Below, in pieces: positions 33,807 through 42,539 of a stretch of 52,976 bases of DNA. A program made the position numbers and the translations under genes. The number at the start of each line of letters is the position of its first letter. Position 1 is the first letter of the stretch. The stretch lies in NCBI GenBank assembly GCA_016292445.1, contig JAEDIN010000003.1:1-52976 (forward strand), given 5' to 3'. The notes beneath the pieces were generated by a model. It searched no databases. It had not been told where the DNA came from and saw only the letters and a program-made list of their open reading frames with translations. The stretch comes from Oscillospiraceae bacterium. GTDB lineage: Bacteria; Bacillota; Clostridia; Oscillospirales; Oscillospiraceae.

Positions 33807-35115
33807 GGCAGAAGACCTCCTTCTCCATTAACTCATCTATTATTTTAAGAGCTCTCGCGGATATCTCCGCATTCTTATTTCTCTTGCCCTTAACGCGGTA
33901 GCCAAGCGGCGTTATGATGCCGAAGTTTATGTTCATCGGCTGAAAATCGCCCACGCTGCCGCCGGAAATGTAATGTCCGAGTGCTCCTATTGCGGTTTCC
34001 TGCGGAAAATTCACCGGCTCGAGCTCAAGCAGTCTTGCGGCGGTCTCAATGCCGACAAGCATACCCGACGACGCCGACTCAACATAGCCCTCAACGCCGG
34101 TCATCTGTCCGGCAAAGCTTATGCGAGGGTCGGATTTGAGCCTGTAATAGCGGTCAAGAAGCTGCGGTGAGTTGAGATATGTGTTGCGGTGCATGACACC
34201 GTAGCGGACAAATTCCGCATTCTTCAGCGCAGGTATCATCGAAAAAACTCGCTTTTGCTCTCCCCATGTCAGGTGGGTCTGGAAACCGACAAGATTATAT
34301 ATCGTACCGTCGGCATTGTCCCGCCTTAGCTGAACTACGGCATAGTTTTCTTTGCCGGTTCTCGGGTCACGCAGTCCTACCGGCTTTAACGGTCCGTAGC
34401 GAAGCGTTTCCTCGCCTCGGCGAGCCATGACCTCAACGGGCATACAGCCCTCAAAAACCCCGCCGTCGTCAAAGCCGTGGACGGGCGCTTCCTTTGCGGA
34501 TACAAGCTCTTTTACGAAGGCTTTATACTCCTCCTCGTTCATCGGGCAGTTTACATAATCTGCCGTACCCTTATCGTAGCGAGAAGCGAAAAACGCATTG
34601 TCCATATCAACGCTTTCAAGCGTGACTATTGGTGCTACGGCATCGTAAAAATGCAGGCCGGAGCAATTGCAGAGCTTTTCGAGCTTTTCGGCAAGCGCAT
34701 CGCTGGTAAGCGGTCCGGTCGCCACGACAAGCTCACCCTCGGGGAAATCGGTCGCTTCCTCCGATACCGGTTCGATATTTGGGCACGACTTGATTTTTTC
34801 GGTAATGTATTTGGAAAATCCCTCACGGTCAACGGCAAGCGCACCGCCTGCGGCAACGCGGTTTTTATCTGCGCTTTCCATTATCAGTGAGCCCATTTTC
34901 CGCATTTCCGCCTTGAGCAGTCCGACGGCATTGGTAAGCTCGTCGCTGCGCAGGGAATTTGAGCACACAAGCTCGGCAAAGTATTCCGAGCTGTGCGCCG
35001 GGGTCATTTTATTCGGCTTCATCTCATAAAGCCTTACCTCAATGCCCCGTTTTGCGAGCTGCCATGCACATTCGCAGCCTGCAAGTCCGGCGCCGAGTAC
35101 CGTGACTTTTTTCAT
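33790..35115 (-). CDS. trmFO: tRNA (uracil-5-)-methyltransferase TrmFO
   Basis: Folate- and FAD-dependent enzyme making ribothymidine at position 54 of tRNA, used by many Firmicutes in place of the SAM-dependent enzyme. The 441-residue protein starts VTVLGAGLAGCECAWQLA (FAD-binding glycine motif), then LVCSNSLRSDELTNAVGLLK and the C-terminal GQMTGVEGYVESASSGMLVG. It lies between topA and plsX. The topA-trmFO order is conserved in Firmicutes. Confidence 0.97.
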   Translation of the reverse strand: MKKVTVLGAGLAGCECAWQLAKRGIEVRLYEMKPNKMTPAHSSEYFAELVCSNSLRSDELTNAVGLLKAEMRKMGSLIMESADKNRVAAGGALAVDREGFSKYITEKIKSCPNIEPVSEEATDFPEGELVVATGPLTSDALAEKLEKLCNCSGLHFYDAVAPIVTLESVDMDNAFFASRYDKGTADYVNCPMNEEEYKAFVKELVSAKEAPVHGFDDGGVFEGCMPVEVMARRGEETLRYGPLKPVGLRDPRTGKENYAVVQLRRDNADGTIYNLVGFQTHLTWGEQKRVFSMIPALKNAEFVRYGVMHRNTYLNSPQLLDRYYRLKSDPRISFAGQMTGVEGYVESASSGMLVGIETAARLLELEPVNFPQETAIGALGHYISGGSVGDFQPMNINFGIITPLGYRVKGKRNKNAEISARALKIIDELMEKEVFCRENNR

Positions 35116-35121
35116 AAACGC

Positions 35122-37308
35122 TTATTCCTTGGCTTTCCTGGTAGTAGTCTTTTTCTTTGCGGCGGTCTTTTTGTCACCGCTTTTTGCCGTTGTCTTTTTC
35201 TTGTAGCCCCGCTTTTCCTCGGGAACGAACTCAGAGCACTCCTCGTTGATGCAGAAGGCCTTCTTCTGTCCCTTACCGCTGGGCTTGAAAAGCGTTTTGC
35301 CGCAGCTCGGACAATAGTCCTTTGTCGGGACATACCATGTCATGAAGCCGCAGTCTGAGCCGCGCTCACAGGCATAGAAGGTGTAGCCCTTCTTGGAGGT
35401 GCGCTTGAGTATCCTGCTGCCGCACTTCGGGCATTTGCCGGGCATCTCGATAACCAGCGGCTTTGTGAAGCTGCATTCCGGGTACGCGGGGCAGGCTAAA
35501 AATCTGCCGAATTTGCCGGATTTTACGACCATTTGCTTGCCGCAAACATCACAGTATTCGTCGCTGAGCTCATCGGGCACTTTTATTCTCACGCCCTCGA
35601 GTGCCTGCTCCGCGTTTTGAAGCTCAACGCTGAAATCGTCGTAGAACTCGTGCAGCAGCTCCTTCCAGTACAGCTTTCCGGACTCGACATTATCGAGGCC
35701 TTCCTCCATATGGTTGGTGAATTTAAGATCAACAATGTCGGGGAAACGCTCCATCATGAGCTCGGTAACGACCATGCCGAGATTGGTCGGCTTGAGGTAC
35801 TTGCCGTCCTTGACTACATACTCGTGGGAGGTGATGGTCGAAATGGTCGGAGCATAGGTTGAAGGTCTGCCTATACCCTTTTCCTCCATCGCACGGATTA
35901 AGGTTGCCTCGGTGTAGCGTGCAGGGGGCTGGGTAAACTGCTGCTCGGGCAGCATCTTTTCAAGATAGACCCGCTCACCGGCTTTGAGGTCGGGGAGCTT
36001 TTTGCGCAGCTCATCGGACTCCTCGTCCTTGCTCTCCTCGTAAACTGCAGTGTAGCCTGCGAACTTGAGCTCGGAGTAATTGGAGCGGAAAATGTGGCCG
36101 TTGGACTCAACATCGACAACGACATTATCGTACACCGAGTTTGCCATCTGGCATGCGGTAAAACGACCCCAGATCAGACGATACAGCCTGTACTGCTCGG
36201 GGGTGAGATCCTTGCGGACTTTTTCGGGAGTAAGCTCGATATTCGTGGGGCGGATAGCCTCGTGAGCGTCCTGTGCTCCGGATTTGGTCTTATATACGCG
36301 GAAAGAGCCGTGGTAGTATTCCTTGCCGTAATGCTCGATAATGAAATTCTTCGCCGCCATGAGTGCCTCATCGGAAAGGCGCAGAGAGTCGGTTCTCATG
36401 TAGGTAATAAGGCCCACAGTTCCCTGACCTTCGATATCAACACCTTCGTAAAGCTGTTGGGCAACGGACATGGTGCGTCTGGGGGTCATTCCGAGGCGGC
36501 GTGATGCCTCCTGCTGAAGCGTAGAGGTTATAAACGGAGGCGAGGGACTGCGGTGCTTTTTGCCGCGCTTGACAGTCTTGATGGCAAACGGCTCATCCTG
36601 AGTTTCCGATATAACGGCGTTAACCTCGTCCTCGGAGTGAAGCTCAAGCTTCTTGTCGCCCTTGCCATAGTATCGCGCGACGAAGTCGGCATCGGTATCT
36701 TCGCAGTTCAAAACCGCGTCGAGCAGCCAGTATTCCTCGCGCACAAAGCTGTCGATCTCCTTTTCGCGGTCAACGACCATTCTTGTTGCGACCGACTGGA
36801 CACGACCTGCGGAGAGGCCGCGCTTTATCTTCTTCCAGAGCAGCGGAGACAGCTTATAGCCGACAAGGCGGTCAAGCAGTCTTCTTGCCTGCTGTGCATC
36901 GACAAGGTCCTTGTCGATATCACGGGGATTATTGACGCTCTCGGTAACGACCTTCTTGGTTATCTCGTTAAAGGTCACGCGCCTTGCCTTCGCATCCGGC
37001 AGGCTGAGAAGCTCCTTTAAGTGCCACGATATTGCCTCTCCCTCGCGGTCCGGGTCGGTTGCGAGGTAGACGGTCTTGGCACTCTTGCTGAGCTTTTTAA
37101 GGTTGTCTATAACATCCTTGTGATCCTTGACCGGAATGTACTTCGGCTCAAAATCGTTTTCTATATCTATACCCAGCGTGCTCTTGGGAAGATCACGCAA
37201 ATGTCCCATGGATGCTACGACCTTGTAGTCTGTACCGAGGTATTTTTCAATGGTCTTCGCCTTTGCAGGTGATTCAACAATTACCAAATTCTTTTTTGCA
37301 CTTGGCAT
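35122..37308 (-). CDS. topA: DNA topoisomerase I
   Basis: Type IA enzyme relaxing negative supercoils. The 728 residues have an N-terminal Toprim domain (NLVIVESPAKAKTIEKYLG and ATDPDREGEAISWHL), the catalytic tyrosine in GLITYMRTDS, three C-terminal zinc ribbons (CDVCGKQM, CPKCGSRI, CPSCGKTL) and a Lys/Thr-rich tail of about 30 residues. The ATG directly follows the dprA stop. This placing of dprA-topA is conserved in Firmicutes. Confidence 0.98.
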   Translation of the reverse strand: MPSAKKNLVIVESPAKAKTIEKYLGTDYKVVASMGHLRDLPKSTLGIDIENDFEPKYIPVKDHKDVIDNLKKLSKSAKTVYLATDPDREGEAISWHLKELLSLPDAKARRVTFNEITKKVVTESVNNPRDIDKDLVDAQQARRLLDRLVGYKLSPLLWKKIKRGLSAGRVQSVATRMVVDREKEIDSFVREEYWLLDAVLNCEDTDADFVARYYGKGDKKLELHSEDEVNAVISETQDEPFAIKTVKRGKKHRSPSPPFITSTLQQEASRRLGMTPRRTMSVAQQLYEGVDIEGQGTVGLITYMRTDSLRLSDEALMAAKNFIIEHYGKEYYHGSFRVYKTKSGAQDAHEAIRPTNIELTPEKVRKDLTPEQYRLYRLIWGRFTACQMANSVYDNVVVDVESNGHIFRSNYSELKFAGYTAVYEESKDEESDELRKKLPDLKAGERVYLEKMLPEQQFTQPPARYTEATLIRAMEEKGIGRPSTYAPTISTITSHEYVVKDGKYLKPTNLGMVVTELMMERFPDIVDLKFTNHMEEGLDNVESGKLYWKELLHEFYDDFSVELQNAEQALEGVRIKVPDELSDEYCDVCGKQMVVKSGKFGRFLACPAYPECSFTKPLVIEMPGKCPKCGSRILKRTSKKGYTFYACERGSDCGFMTWYVPTKDYCPSCGKTLFKPSGKGQKKAFCINEECSEFVPEEKRGYKKKTTAKSGDKKTAAKKKTTTRKAKE

Positions 37309-38526
37309 TTAGCTGTCCTCACTTCGTTTTATATTCAATGTAAAGCGTTTACCCGATTGCTGGCTTACATAGCCCTTGAGCTGCAATATCGTCAGATCCG
37401 CCAGTACCTTCGCCGGCGACAGTCCGGTGCGCTCGATAATCTCATCGACCTGCATCGCCGCACTGTCCATAACCGAAACTATGTTTATCTGCGTTTGGCT
37501 CAGGCTTTCCAGTTGTGTCTTCAAGTCAATATATTCCGTGCTTTCGGGCTTGTCAATGACTTTTTTTGTATTATTTTTTGGTTTTACGGTTTTGGTCTCT
37601 TCGCCCTGCGAAGGTTTTTCCATCAGCGTCGGCAGCTCGGCGCGGACTTTTTTGACCTTTTCCGGGAACAGCTTTTCAAACTCGCTCATTATGTCCCAGC
37701 CATCGGTGACGGGCTTTGCGCCATCTTTGAGCATTGCGTTGCTGCCTGCGCAGTTTTCGTTATCGGCATTGCCCGGCACAACAAAAATCTCCTTGCCCTG
37801 CTCCACCGCTTCGTCCACAAAAAGCTTTGTTCCGCTCTTTAACGGTGCTTCGACCACCACGACTCCAACGGATAAGCCTGCACTTATGCGATTTCTCGCT
37901 CTGAAATACTGCCTGCAGGTGCCGGCTCCCGGCGGATACTCGCTGACAAGTGCGCCTCTTACCGCCAGTTCCTCGGACAGCTTGCCCTTGCTCATTTCAT
38001 GCGGAACACCGAGAACGCCTACACACTTGCCGTCGGCAAGAAGTGCGCCCTCTGCTCCGGCCGCGTCAATGCCCTTTGTCAGCCCCGATATTACAACTGC
38101 GCCGCACTTCGCTATCTCAAAGCCGAGTTTGAGTCCCATCTTAGTGCCGTAGGGGCTTGCGTTGCGCGTTCCTATTACCGCTATTGCCGCTTCCTCGTCA
38201 AGCTTCGGGAGCTTACCCTTGACATATATCACAGAAGGCGGTGCGTAGATGTTTTTAAGCCTGACGGGATACTCGGCATCTTGAATTGATATCACATCAA
38301 TACCTTGACTGTCGCAAATATCAATAATGCGCATTGCCGAGGAAAGATCACGCCGCTCAAGAGTCTCCGCTCCCTCGGATCTGTTGCCCAGCAGCCTTGT
38401 TATCTCGCCTTCAGGCGCCTGATACATTGCTTCGGGGCTGCCGTAATACGCAAGCAGAACGGCCTTTGCCCTCGGGCTGAGCTTCGCTGATGTTGAAAGC
38501 CAGAGCCAGTATTCGATAGCAGACAC
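37309..38526 (-). CDS. dprA: DNA processing protein DprA
   Basis: Binds incoming single-stranded DNA and loads RecA during transformation. The 405 residues start from GTG at 38526 with AAGGAGGG upstream. A helical N-terminal region leads to the Rossmann-like DprA domain (AVIGTRNASPYG, VISGLTKGIDAAGAEGAL, FVVPGNADNENCAGSNAML). The C-terminal winged-helix domain (about 335-400) is linked by an extra Pro/Lys-rich stretch of about 40 residues. With comEC it implies at least part of a competence system. Confidence 0.96.
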   Translation of the reverse strand: MSAIEYWLWLSTSAKLSPRAKAVLLAYYGSPEAMYQAPEGEITRLLGNRSEGAETLERRDLSSAMRIIDICDSQGIDVISIQDAEYPVRLKNIYAPPSVIYVKGKLPKLDEEAAIAVIGTRNASPYGTKMGLKLGFEIAKCGAVVISGLTKGIDAAGAEGALLADGKCVGVLGVPHEMSKGKLSEELAVRGALVSEYPPGAGTCRQYFRARNRISAGLSVGVVVVEAPLKSGTKLFVDEAVEQGKEIFVVPGNADNENCAGSNAMLKDGAKPVTDGWDIMSEFEKLFPEKVKKVRAELPTLMEKPSQGEETKTVKPKNNTKKVIDKPESTEYIDLKTQLESLSQTQINIVSVMDSAAMQVDEIIERTGLSPAKVLADLTILQLKGYVSQQSGKRFTLNIKRSEDS

Positions 38527-38541
38527 GCCGTTCCCTCCTTA

Positions 38542-39291
38542 TTATCTTGACATCTCCCACATTATGATTGAGGCAGCAACCGCGGCATTTAACGACTCCG
38601 AGTCCGGGTTCATGGGGATTATCACTTCTCCACCGCAGATATCCAGCAGCTCCGGCGACAGACCTCTGCCCTCGCTGCCTATCGCTACCGCCGCTCTGTG
38701 AATTTCAACATTGCGCAGGTCGGCAGCTTTATCGCTCAGTGCCGCGCCGAAAAGCGGCAGGGCGTGCTCCCGTGTAAACTCATCAAGCTCGGCTATGCTC
38801 ATCGTGAGCACCCTCTGGCGGAATATCGCCCCCATACTGGCTCGGACGGTTTTGGGATTATACAGGTCGGCGCAAGCTCCGACAAGTATGACCGCGTCAA
38901 TGTTAAAGGCGTTTGCGGTTCTTATCACCGTGCCGACATTACCCGGGTCTTGCAGATTCTCAAGGACGATGGCGCGTTCAAGCTTGAAACCGCCGCCATG
39001 CTCGGGCATTTTTACGGTAAACACCGGTCCGCCGCTCGACTTCAAAGGAGAAGCGTACTCAAAAAGCTCCGCCGGTGCGGTATACTGAACAACACCGTCA
39101 GGCAGCTCGAGTTCCTCCGCCTTCTCTTTCCAGAGCACGCAGACAAGCTCCGCTCCGTAGCGCATAGCCTCACGCAGGGTTTTAATTCCGTCGCAGACAT
39201 ATTCTCGGCAGTTACATCTGTATTCTCTGTCGTTTGCCACCGAGCGAAGATGGCATATTACCTTGTTTTTTCTCGAAGTTATATTTTCCAT
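38542..39291 (-). CDS. TrmH/SpoU-family RNA 2'-O-methyltransferase
   Basis: A 249-residue SPOUT methyltransferase of the RlmB/TrmH type, methylating a ribose in rRNA or tRNA; the target cannot be told from sequence. The three SPOUT motifs are LENLQDPGNVGTVIRTANAF, AVAIGSEGRGLS and NPDSESLNAAVAASI. The N-terminus ENITSRKNKVICHLRSVAND is the usual substrate-binding head. ATG at 39291 is preferred to 39300, because a strong promoter has its -10 immediately before 39300, leaving the first ATG outside the predicted transcript. Confidence 0.92.
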   Translation of the reverse strand: MENITSRKNKVICHLRSVANDREYRCNCREYVCDGIKTLREAMRYGAELVCVLWKEKAEELELPDGVVQYTAPAELFEYASPLKSSGGPVFTVKMPEHGGGFKLERAIVLENLQDPGNVGTVIRTANAFNIDAVILVGACADLYNPKTVRASMGAIFRQRVLTMSIAELDEFTREHALPLFGAALSDKAADLRNVEIHRAAVAIGSEGRGLSPELLDICGGEVIIPMNPDSESLNAAVAASIIMWEMSR

Positions 39292-39300
39292 AAGGTTCAT

Positions 39301-39328
39301 AATATATCACATAATTCGGCTTTGTCAA
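39301..39328 (-). promoter_or_regulatory. promoter of the TrmH-like gene, probable leaderless transcript
   Basis: On the minus strand TTGACA (39328-39323), a 16-base spacer and TATATT (39306-39301). The -10 abuts the first possible ATG (39300). The in-frame ATG at 39291 is nine bases beyond the -10, about where transcription should begin. Confidence 0.6.
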
Positions 39329-39429
39329 ACAAATGCCTACATTATTTAATATTAGTCAATAATTGACCACCTTTGTCGTGCCGGAGTTGACTTTGAGTGA
39401 AGAATTTTGTTAGATATTGTATTATGTTG

Positions 39430-39486
39430 ATGACAAACTGTTCTTATTGTGGTATTATGATTGACAACACCCTTGAAAGAAGGAAA
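39430..39486 (+). promoter_or_regulatory. promoter and ribosome-binding site of the phosphodiester-glycosidase gene
   Basis: ATGACA (39430-39435), 17-base spacer, TATTAT (39453-39458): five of six matches at each hexamer. AAGGA at 39480-39484 is the only good SD and lies seven bases before an ATA codon at 39492, but 37 bases before the first ATG at 39522. Confidence 0.65.
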
Positions 39487-39521
39487 CGACCATAAAACTA
39501 TTCAGCTCAAAATCAAGCAGA

Positions 39522-40784
39522 ATGCCGCAGTCCAATGGTAAGGCCGCTCCCCAACAAGTTGCCGAACGCCCCGAGTCTGAGGCAGAAGATATTAAGCCCG
39601 CCAATGTCAGGAAGGCAAAGACCAAAAAGCCGCGCAGTGTGAAAAAAGTGCTGGTGACGATAGTCAGTGTGCTTGTGTTTCTCGCCGCTGCCTACACTTT
39701 TTTAGTTTACACCAACATACCTTTTATCAAGAATCTTCGTGACGCTTACATAGAAACCGCAATGTCCACGATGACACATCAGTGGCTTGCAGAATGGTTC
39801 TTCCCCGACTCCGTTATCGATGAGGTAGTGGCTCGTATGCACGCTGCCCAAGATAAGCAGGTCGGCATAGAAAGCGAGTGGAAGGAAGATTCGTTCAAAA
39901 AGGCGGAAAATGACTTTTACGCCATGTTCGACGAGCTCGACAGGGCCTCGCTTGAAAGCTATCTGAGTGAGCATCCCGAGTGCAAGCAGGCTAATCTGAT
40001 GAACCTATATATCAACGAGGCCGGCATAAATGACGATGGCACGACGATAACCACAAAGCAGGGGGATCATGTGCTTGCGATCGATGGCAAGCACAAGCTC
40101 ATGCTCGTGCGTGTCAAGGGCTCGGGCTATCAGGGCGTTTTGGCTATACTCAAGGACGCTAAGGATCTGCGATGCTGTCCTGCACAGTATCTCGGTTCGA
40201 TTGGTGAGGTGCTCGAGAGTATAGTTCCCAGATGCAACGGTGTTCTCGGTATCAACGGCAGCGGCTTCTCCGATAAGGACGGCGTCGGCAACGGCGGCAT
40301 AATCAAGGGCTATGCTATGTGCAGCGGAGAAGAGTTCGGCAGGCATTTTACCGACAGCCGCAAGCGTATGGAGCTGAGAAACGACGATAAGCTCTACATT
40401 GTTGATGCCAAAAATGAGACTACCCCCGGCACAAGAGACGCAGTCGAGTTCAGACCTGCACTCATCGTTGACGGTGTCCCGCTCATTGACGAGCTCTCCG
40501 GCTTCATGTCCATCCAGCCCCGCTGTGTGCTCGGCCAGTCCAAAGACGGCGATGTGCTCATGTTAGTCGTAGAGGGTCGTTTGGTCGGACGCTCTCTCGG
40601 CATAGGCCTTCCCGAATGTACAAAGATAATGCAGCGCTATGACGCATATCAGGCGATGAACATGGATGGCGGTACAAGTGCCGTTATGTGGTACGACGGC
40701 GAGTATGTAACAAAATGCTCAAACCCCGCGATAACCTGCCGCTACCTCCCCGTTGCTTGGATTTACGGCTACGCTGATATATAA
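39522..40784 (+). CDS. membrane-anchored phosphodiester glycosidase-like (NAGPA/DUF2233) protein
   Basis: The conventional start at 39522 gives 420 residues, but the real start is probably the in-frame ATA at 39492 (430 residues). That adds IKLFSSKSSR, nearly the head of the LCP protein (MKLFGSKNSS), and is preceded by a well-placed SD. A basic cytoplasmic head leads to one membrane helix (about residues 40-65 of the shorter form) and then an extracellular domain. The C-terminal half is NAGPA-like: GINGSGFSDKDG, GGIIKGYAMCSG, MNMDGGTSAVMWYDG. Such domains act on sugar phosphodiesters in exopolysaccharide or wall polymers; the substrate here is unknown. The gene has its own promoter and terminator. 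Confidence 0.85.
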   Translation: MPQSNGKAAPQQVAERPESEAEDIKPANVRKAKTKKPRSVKKVLVTIVSVLVFLAAAYTFLVYTNIPFIKNLRDAYIETAMSTMTHQWLAEWFFPDSVIDEVVARMHAAQDKQVGIESEWKEDSFKKAENDFYAMFDELDRASLESYLSEHPECKQANLMNLYINEAGINDDGTTITTKQGDHVLAIDGKHKLMLVRVKGSGYQGVLAILKDAKDLRCCPAQYLGSIGEVLESIVPRCNGVLGINGSGFSDKDGVGNGGIIKGYAMCSGEEFGRHFTDSRKRMELRNDDKLYIVDAKNETTPGTRDAVEFRPALIVDGVPLIDELSGFMSIQPRCVLGQSKDGDVLMLVVEGRLVGRSLGIGLPECTKIMQRYDAYQAMNMDGGTSAVMWYDGEYVTKCSNPAITCRYLPVAWIYGYADI

Positions 40785-40803
40785 AACCTAATATTTAATC
40801 CAA

Positions 40804-40840
40804 CCTCTGCAGATCCTTGTGTATCTGCAGAGGTTTTTTT
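40804..40840 (+). terminator. terminator after the phosphodiester-glycosidase gene
   Basis: CCTCTGCAGAT (40804-40814) pairs perfectly with ATCTGCAGAGG (40823-40833) around an eight-base loop, followed by seven T. Confidence 0.93.
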
Positions 40841-41311
40841 GTGGATAAGTAAAATTTAATTGTTTTACCATATAAGGACTTACCTAAGTCTCTTTAATTC
40901 CGATAATGAAAATTGGTTCAAAAAATATACACATTTTTATAATTTGTATATTTATAACGGATAAAAATAAATACCATTATTTATCAGTAAATCATCGTTA
41001 ATAATAACGTGCTACTTCCATCAAAGCAAGCATTTTTCATAACTCAATAATCATTCAGTTATGTTAACTTATTGTAATATTTCTGCGCCAATTTTCCTAT
41101 ATTATGAAAAATTATTACTTTTTTTCAAAAAATTCGTTGCATTTAGCGAGTGTTTGTGGTATTTTTGTAATAAATTATTTCAAATTTATTAAAGAATGTA
41201 AGACAATTGTTACGCACTCTATGGCGACATTGATGTTCTTTAACGGTGTTCGGTTTTTCGGCTGTGAAATAGGCTTGAAATGTTGTCACGTATTTTGGAA
41301 AGGTTTGGGAT
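40841..41311. other. AT-rich non-coding region upstream of the SipW/TasA-like locus
   Basis: No credible gene lies here; the one short frame (41104-41319) has no SD or family likeness. The stretch is strikingly richer in A and T than either flank. It contains dyads: ATAAATA/TATTTAT at 40967-40984, a CGTTA/TAACG dyad near 41000, and CATAACT-N12-AGTTATG at 41038-41063. A perfect TATAAT (40938-40943) and a weak pair TTGCAT-N17-TATTTT (41137-41165) are possible promoter elements. Given its place it probably holds the control region of the surface locus, with a leader of 100 bases or more (inference). Confidence 0.5.
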
Positions 41312-41746
41312 ATGGTTGATATTGACGCTCTGAGCAAGCATGACCTGCTCGTAATGCTTCGAGATACCGAGCTTGAAATGGCTCAACTGAAAAGTGAAAA
41401 CGAAAAGCTCAGGGACGAGCTTTCAAAGGCTCAGCCCCAACAGAGGGAATTCGGCTCAATTGCCGAGGAAGCCGTCAAAGTTTCCGGTGTGCTCCTGGCT
41501 GCACAGAAGGCAGCCGATGATTATCTGGCAGGAGTAAAGGCTCGGTATCAATCCCTCGAGGATGAAACAGCGAGGGTCATGGAAGAAACAAGAGTTCGCT
41601 GTGAGGTAATTGAGCTTGAGAGTAAAAACAGGGCTAATCAGGCCTGGGATGATTTAAAGAAGAAGCTTGACGATTATTGCCTCGCCCACGATGAGCTTAA
41701 ATCCCTGCTCGGGCAGACGCAATCGATAGTAAACAATTTGAAATAA
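41312..41746 (+). CDS. cytoplasmic coiled-coil protein, DivIVA-like in part
   Basis: A 144-residue protein with no signal peptide or membrane segment and a strong heptad pattern over almost its whole length (about 18-45 and 70-140). The middle segment EEAVKVSGVLLAAQKAADDYLAG resembles the C-terminal coiled coil of DivIVA/GpsB proteins, but the DivIVA N-terminal membrane-binding domain is not evident. GGAAAGG precedes the ATG. It lies 15 bases before the SipW-type peptidase gene and is probably the first gene of the locus. A scaffold or placement role is inferred from position only. Confidence 0.75.
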   Translation: MVDIDALSKHDLLVMLRDTELEMAQLKSENEKLRDELSKAQPQQREFGSIAEEAVKVSGVLLAAQKAADDYLAGVKARYQSLEDETARVMEETRVRCEVIELESKNRANQAWDDLKKKLDDYCLAHDELKSLLGQTQSIVNNLK

Positions 41747-41761
41747 AGAGAGGTCAGCACA

Positions 41762-42466
41762 GTGGCAAGTATTCCCCGCCCGACACTTGCGGAGCTTGAA
41801 GCATATCTGAAGGAACACGATGAAAAGCAGGAAACGGAAAAGTCCGAAGCCGCAGTTGCAGCCGCACCTGCCGAAGAGGTTACCGAGGTTAAGCCCGCCG
41901 AGGAAAGCAGTAATGAGGTAAGCTCCGAGAAGGCTGCCAAGAAAAAGAAAAAAGGCCCTTTTAGGGTTATATGGAATCTGATTACCACTCTTTTGGTCAT
42001 TACCGTGGTATTACTGGCTGTTGCACTGGTCGGAGTAAGACTTGTAGGCTATACGCCCTATGCGGTTCTCTCCCCCTCCATGACTCCGAAGTATCTTCCC
42101 GGTGACCTCATTTATGTTGAGAAGACCGACCCCGGTCAAATCACCGAGGGCGATGTTATTACCTTTGTCGCCGATGAGAACTCCACGGTGGTTACGCACA
42201 GAGTTGATGCCGTTGACCGCACGGAGCGCAAGTTCTACACCAAGGGCGATGCAAACGAAAACCGTGACGGCAACCCCGTTCTGTACGAGAATGTTCTCGG
42301 CGTTGTGAAGTTTTCATTGCCTAAGCTCGGCTATGTGTCCAGCTATGTTGCAAGTCAGACCGGACGGTATGTGGCAATAATCAGTGTTCTTGTTTTGATT
42401 CTGATGTGGATTCTCCCCGAACTGTTTCAGCCGCAAAAGAAGAAAGATGACTACCAAGTTAAATGA
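41762..42466 (+). CDS. sipW: SipW-type signal peptidase I
   Basis: A 234-residue ER/archaeal-type signal peptidase. The start is GTG at 41762 after GAGAGG. The catalytic Ser is residue 106 in LSPSMTP, and the general base is His146 in VVTHRVD in place of the Lys of ordinary bacterial signal peptidases, the hallmark of SipW. A second helix near the C-terminus (about 201-222) and a basic tail complete the fold. Unusual is the cytoplasmic N-terminal extension of about 65 residues, Glu/Ala-rich then KKKKKG, before the first membrane helix. In Bacillus, SipW processes TasA and TapA; the neighbouring signal peptides make it the likely processing enzyme here. Confidence 0.93.
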   Translation: MASIPRPTLAELEAYLKEHDEKQETEKSEAAVAAAPAEEVTEVKPAEESSNEVSSEKAAKKKKKGPFRVIWNLITTLLVITVVLLAVALVGVRLVGYTPYAVLSPSMTPKYLPGDLIYVEKTDPGQITEGDVITFVADENSTVVTHRVDAVDRTERKFYTKGDANENRDGNPVLYENVLGVVKFSLPKLGYVSSYVASQTGRYVAIISVLVLILMWILPELFQPQKKKDDYQVK

Positions 42467-42539
42467 GGTATATAGTTGTTAGCGATTCGTCGTAAACAAT
42501 TTTATATATAAGTTTATATTTTTTTAGGAGGCAAACCCC

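Noticed and set aside
41104..41319. 71-codon open frame in the AT-rich gap
   Set aside because: No ribosome-binding site, composition typical of AT-rich non-coding DNA, and it runs into the next real start.
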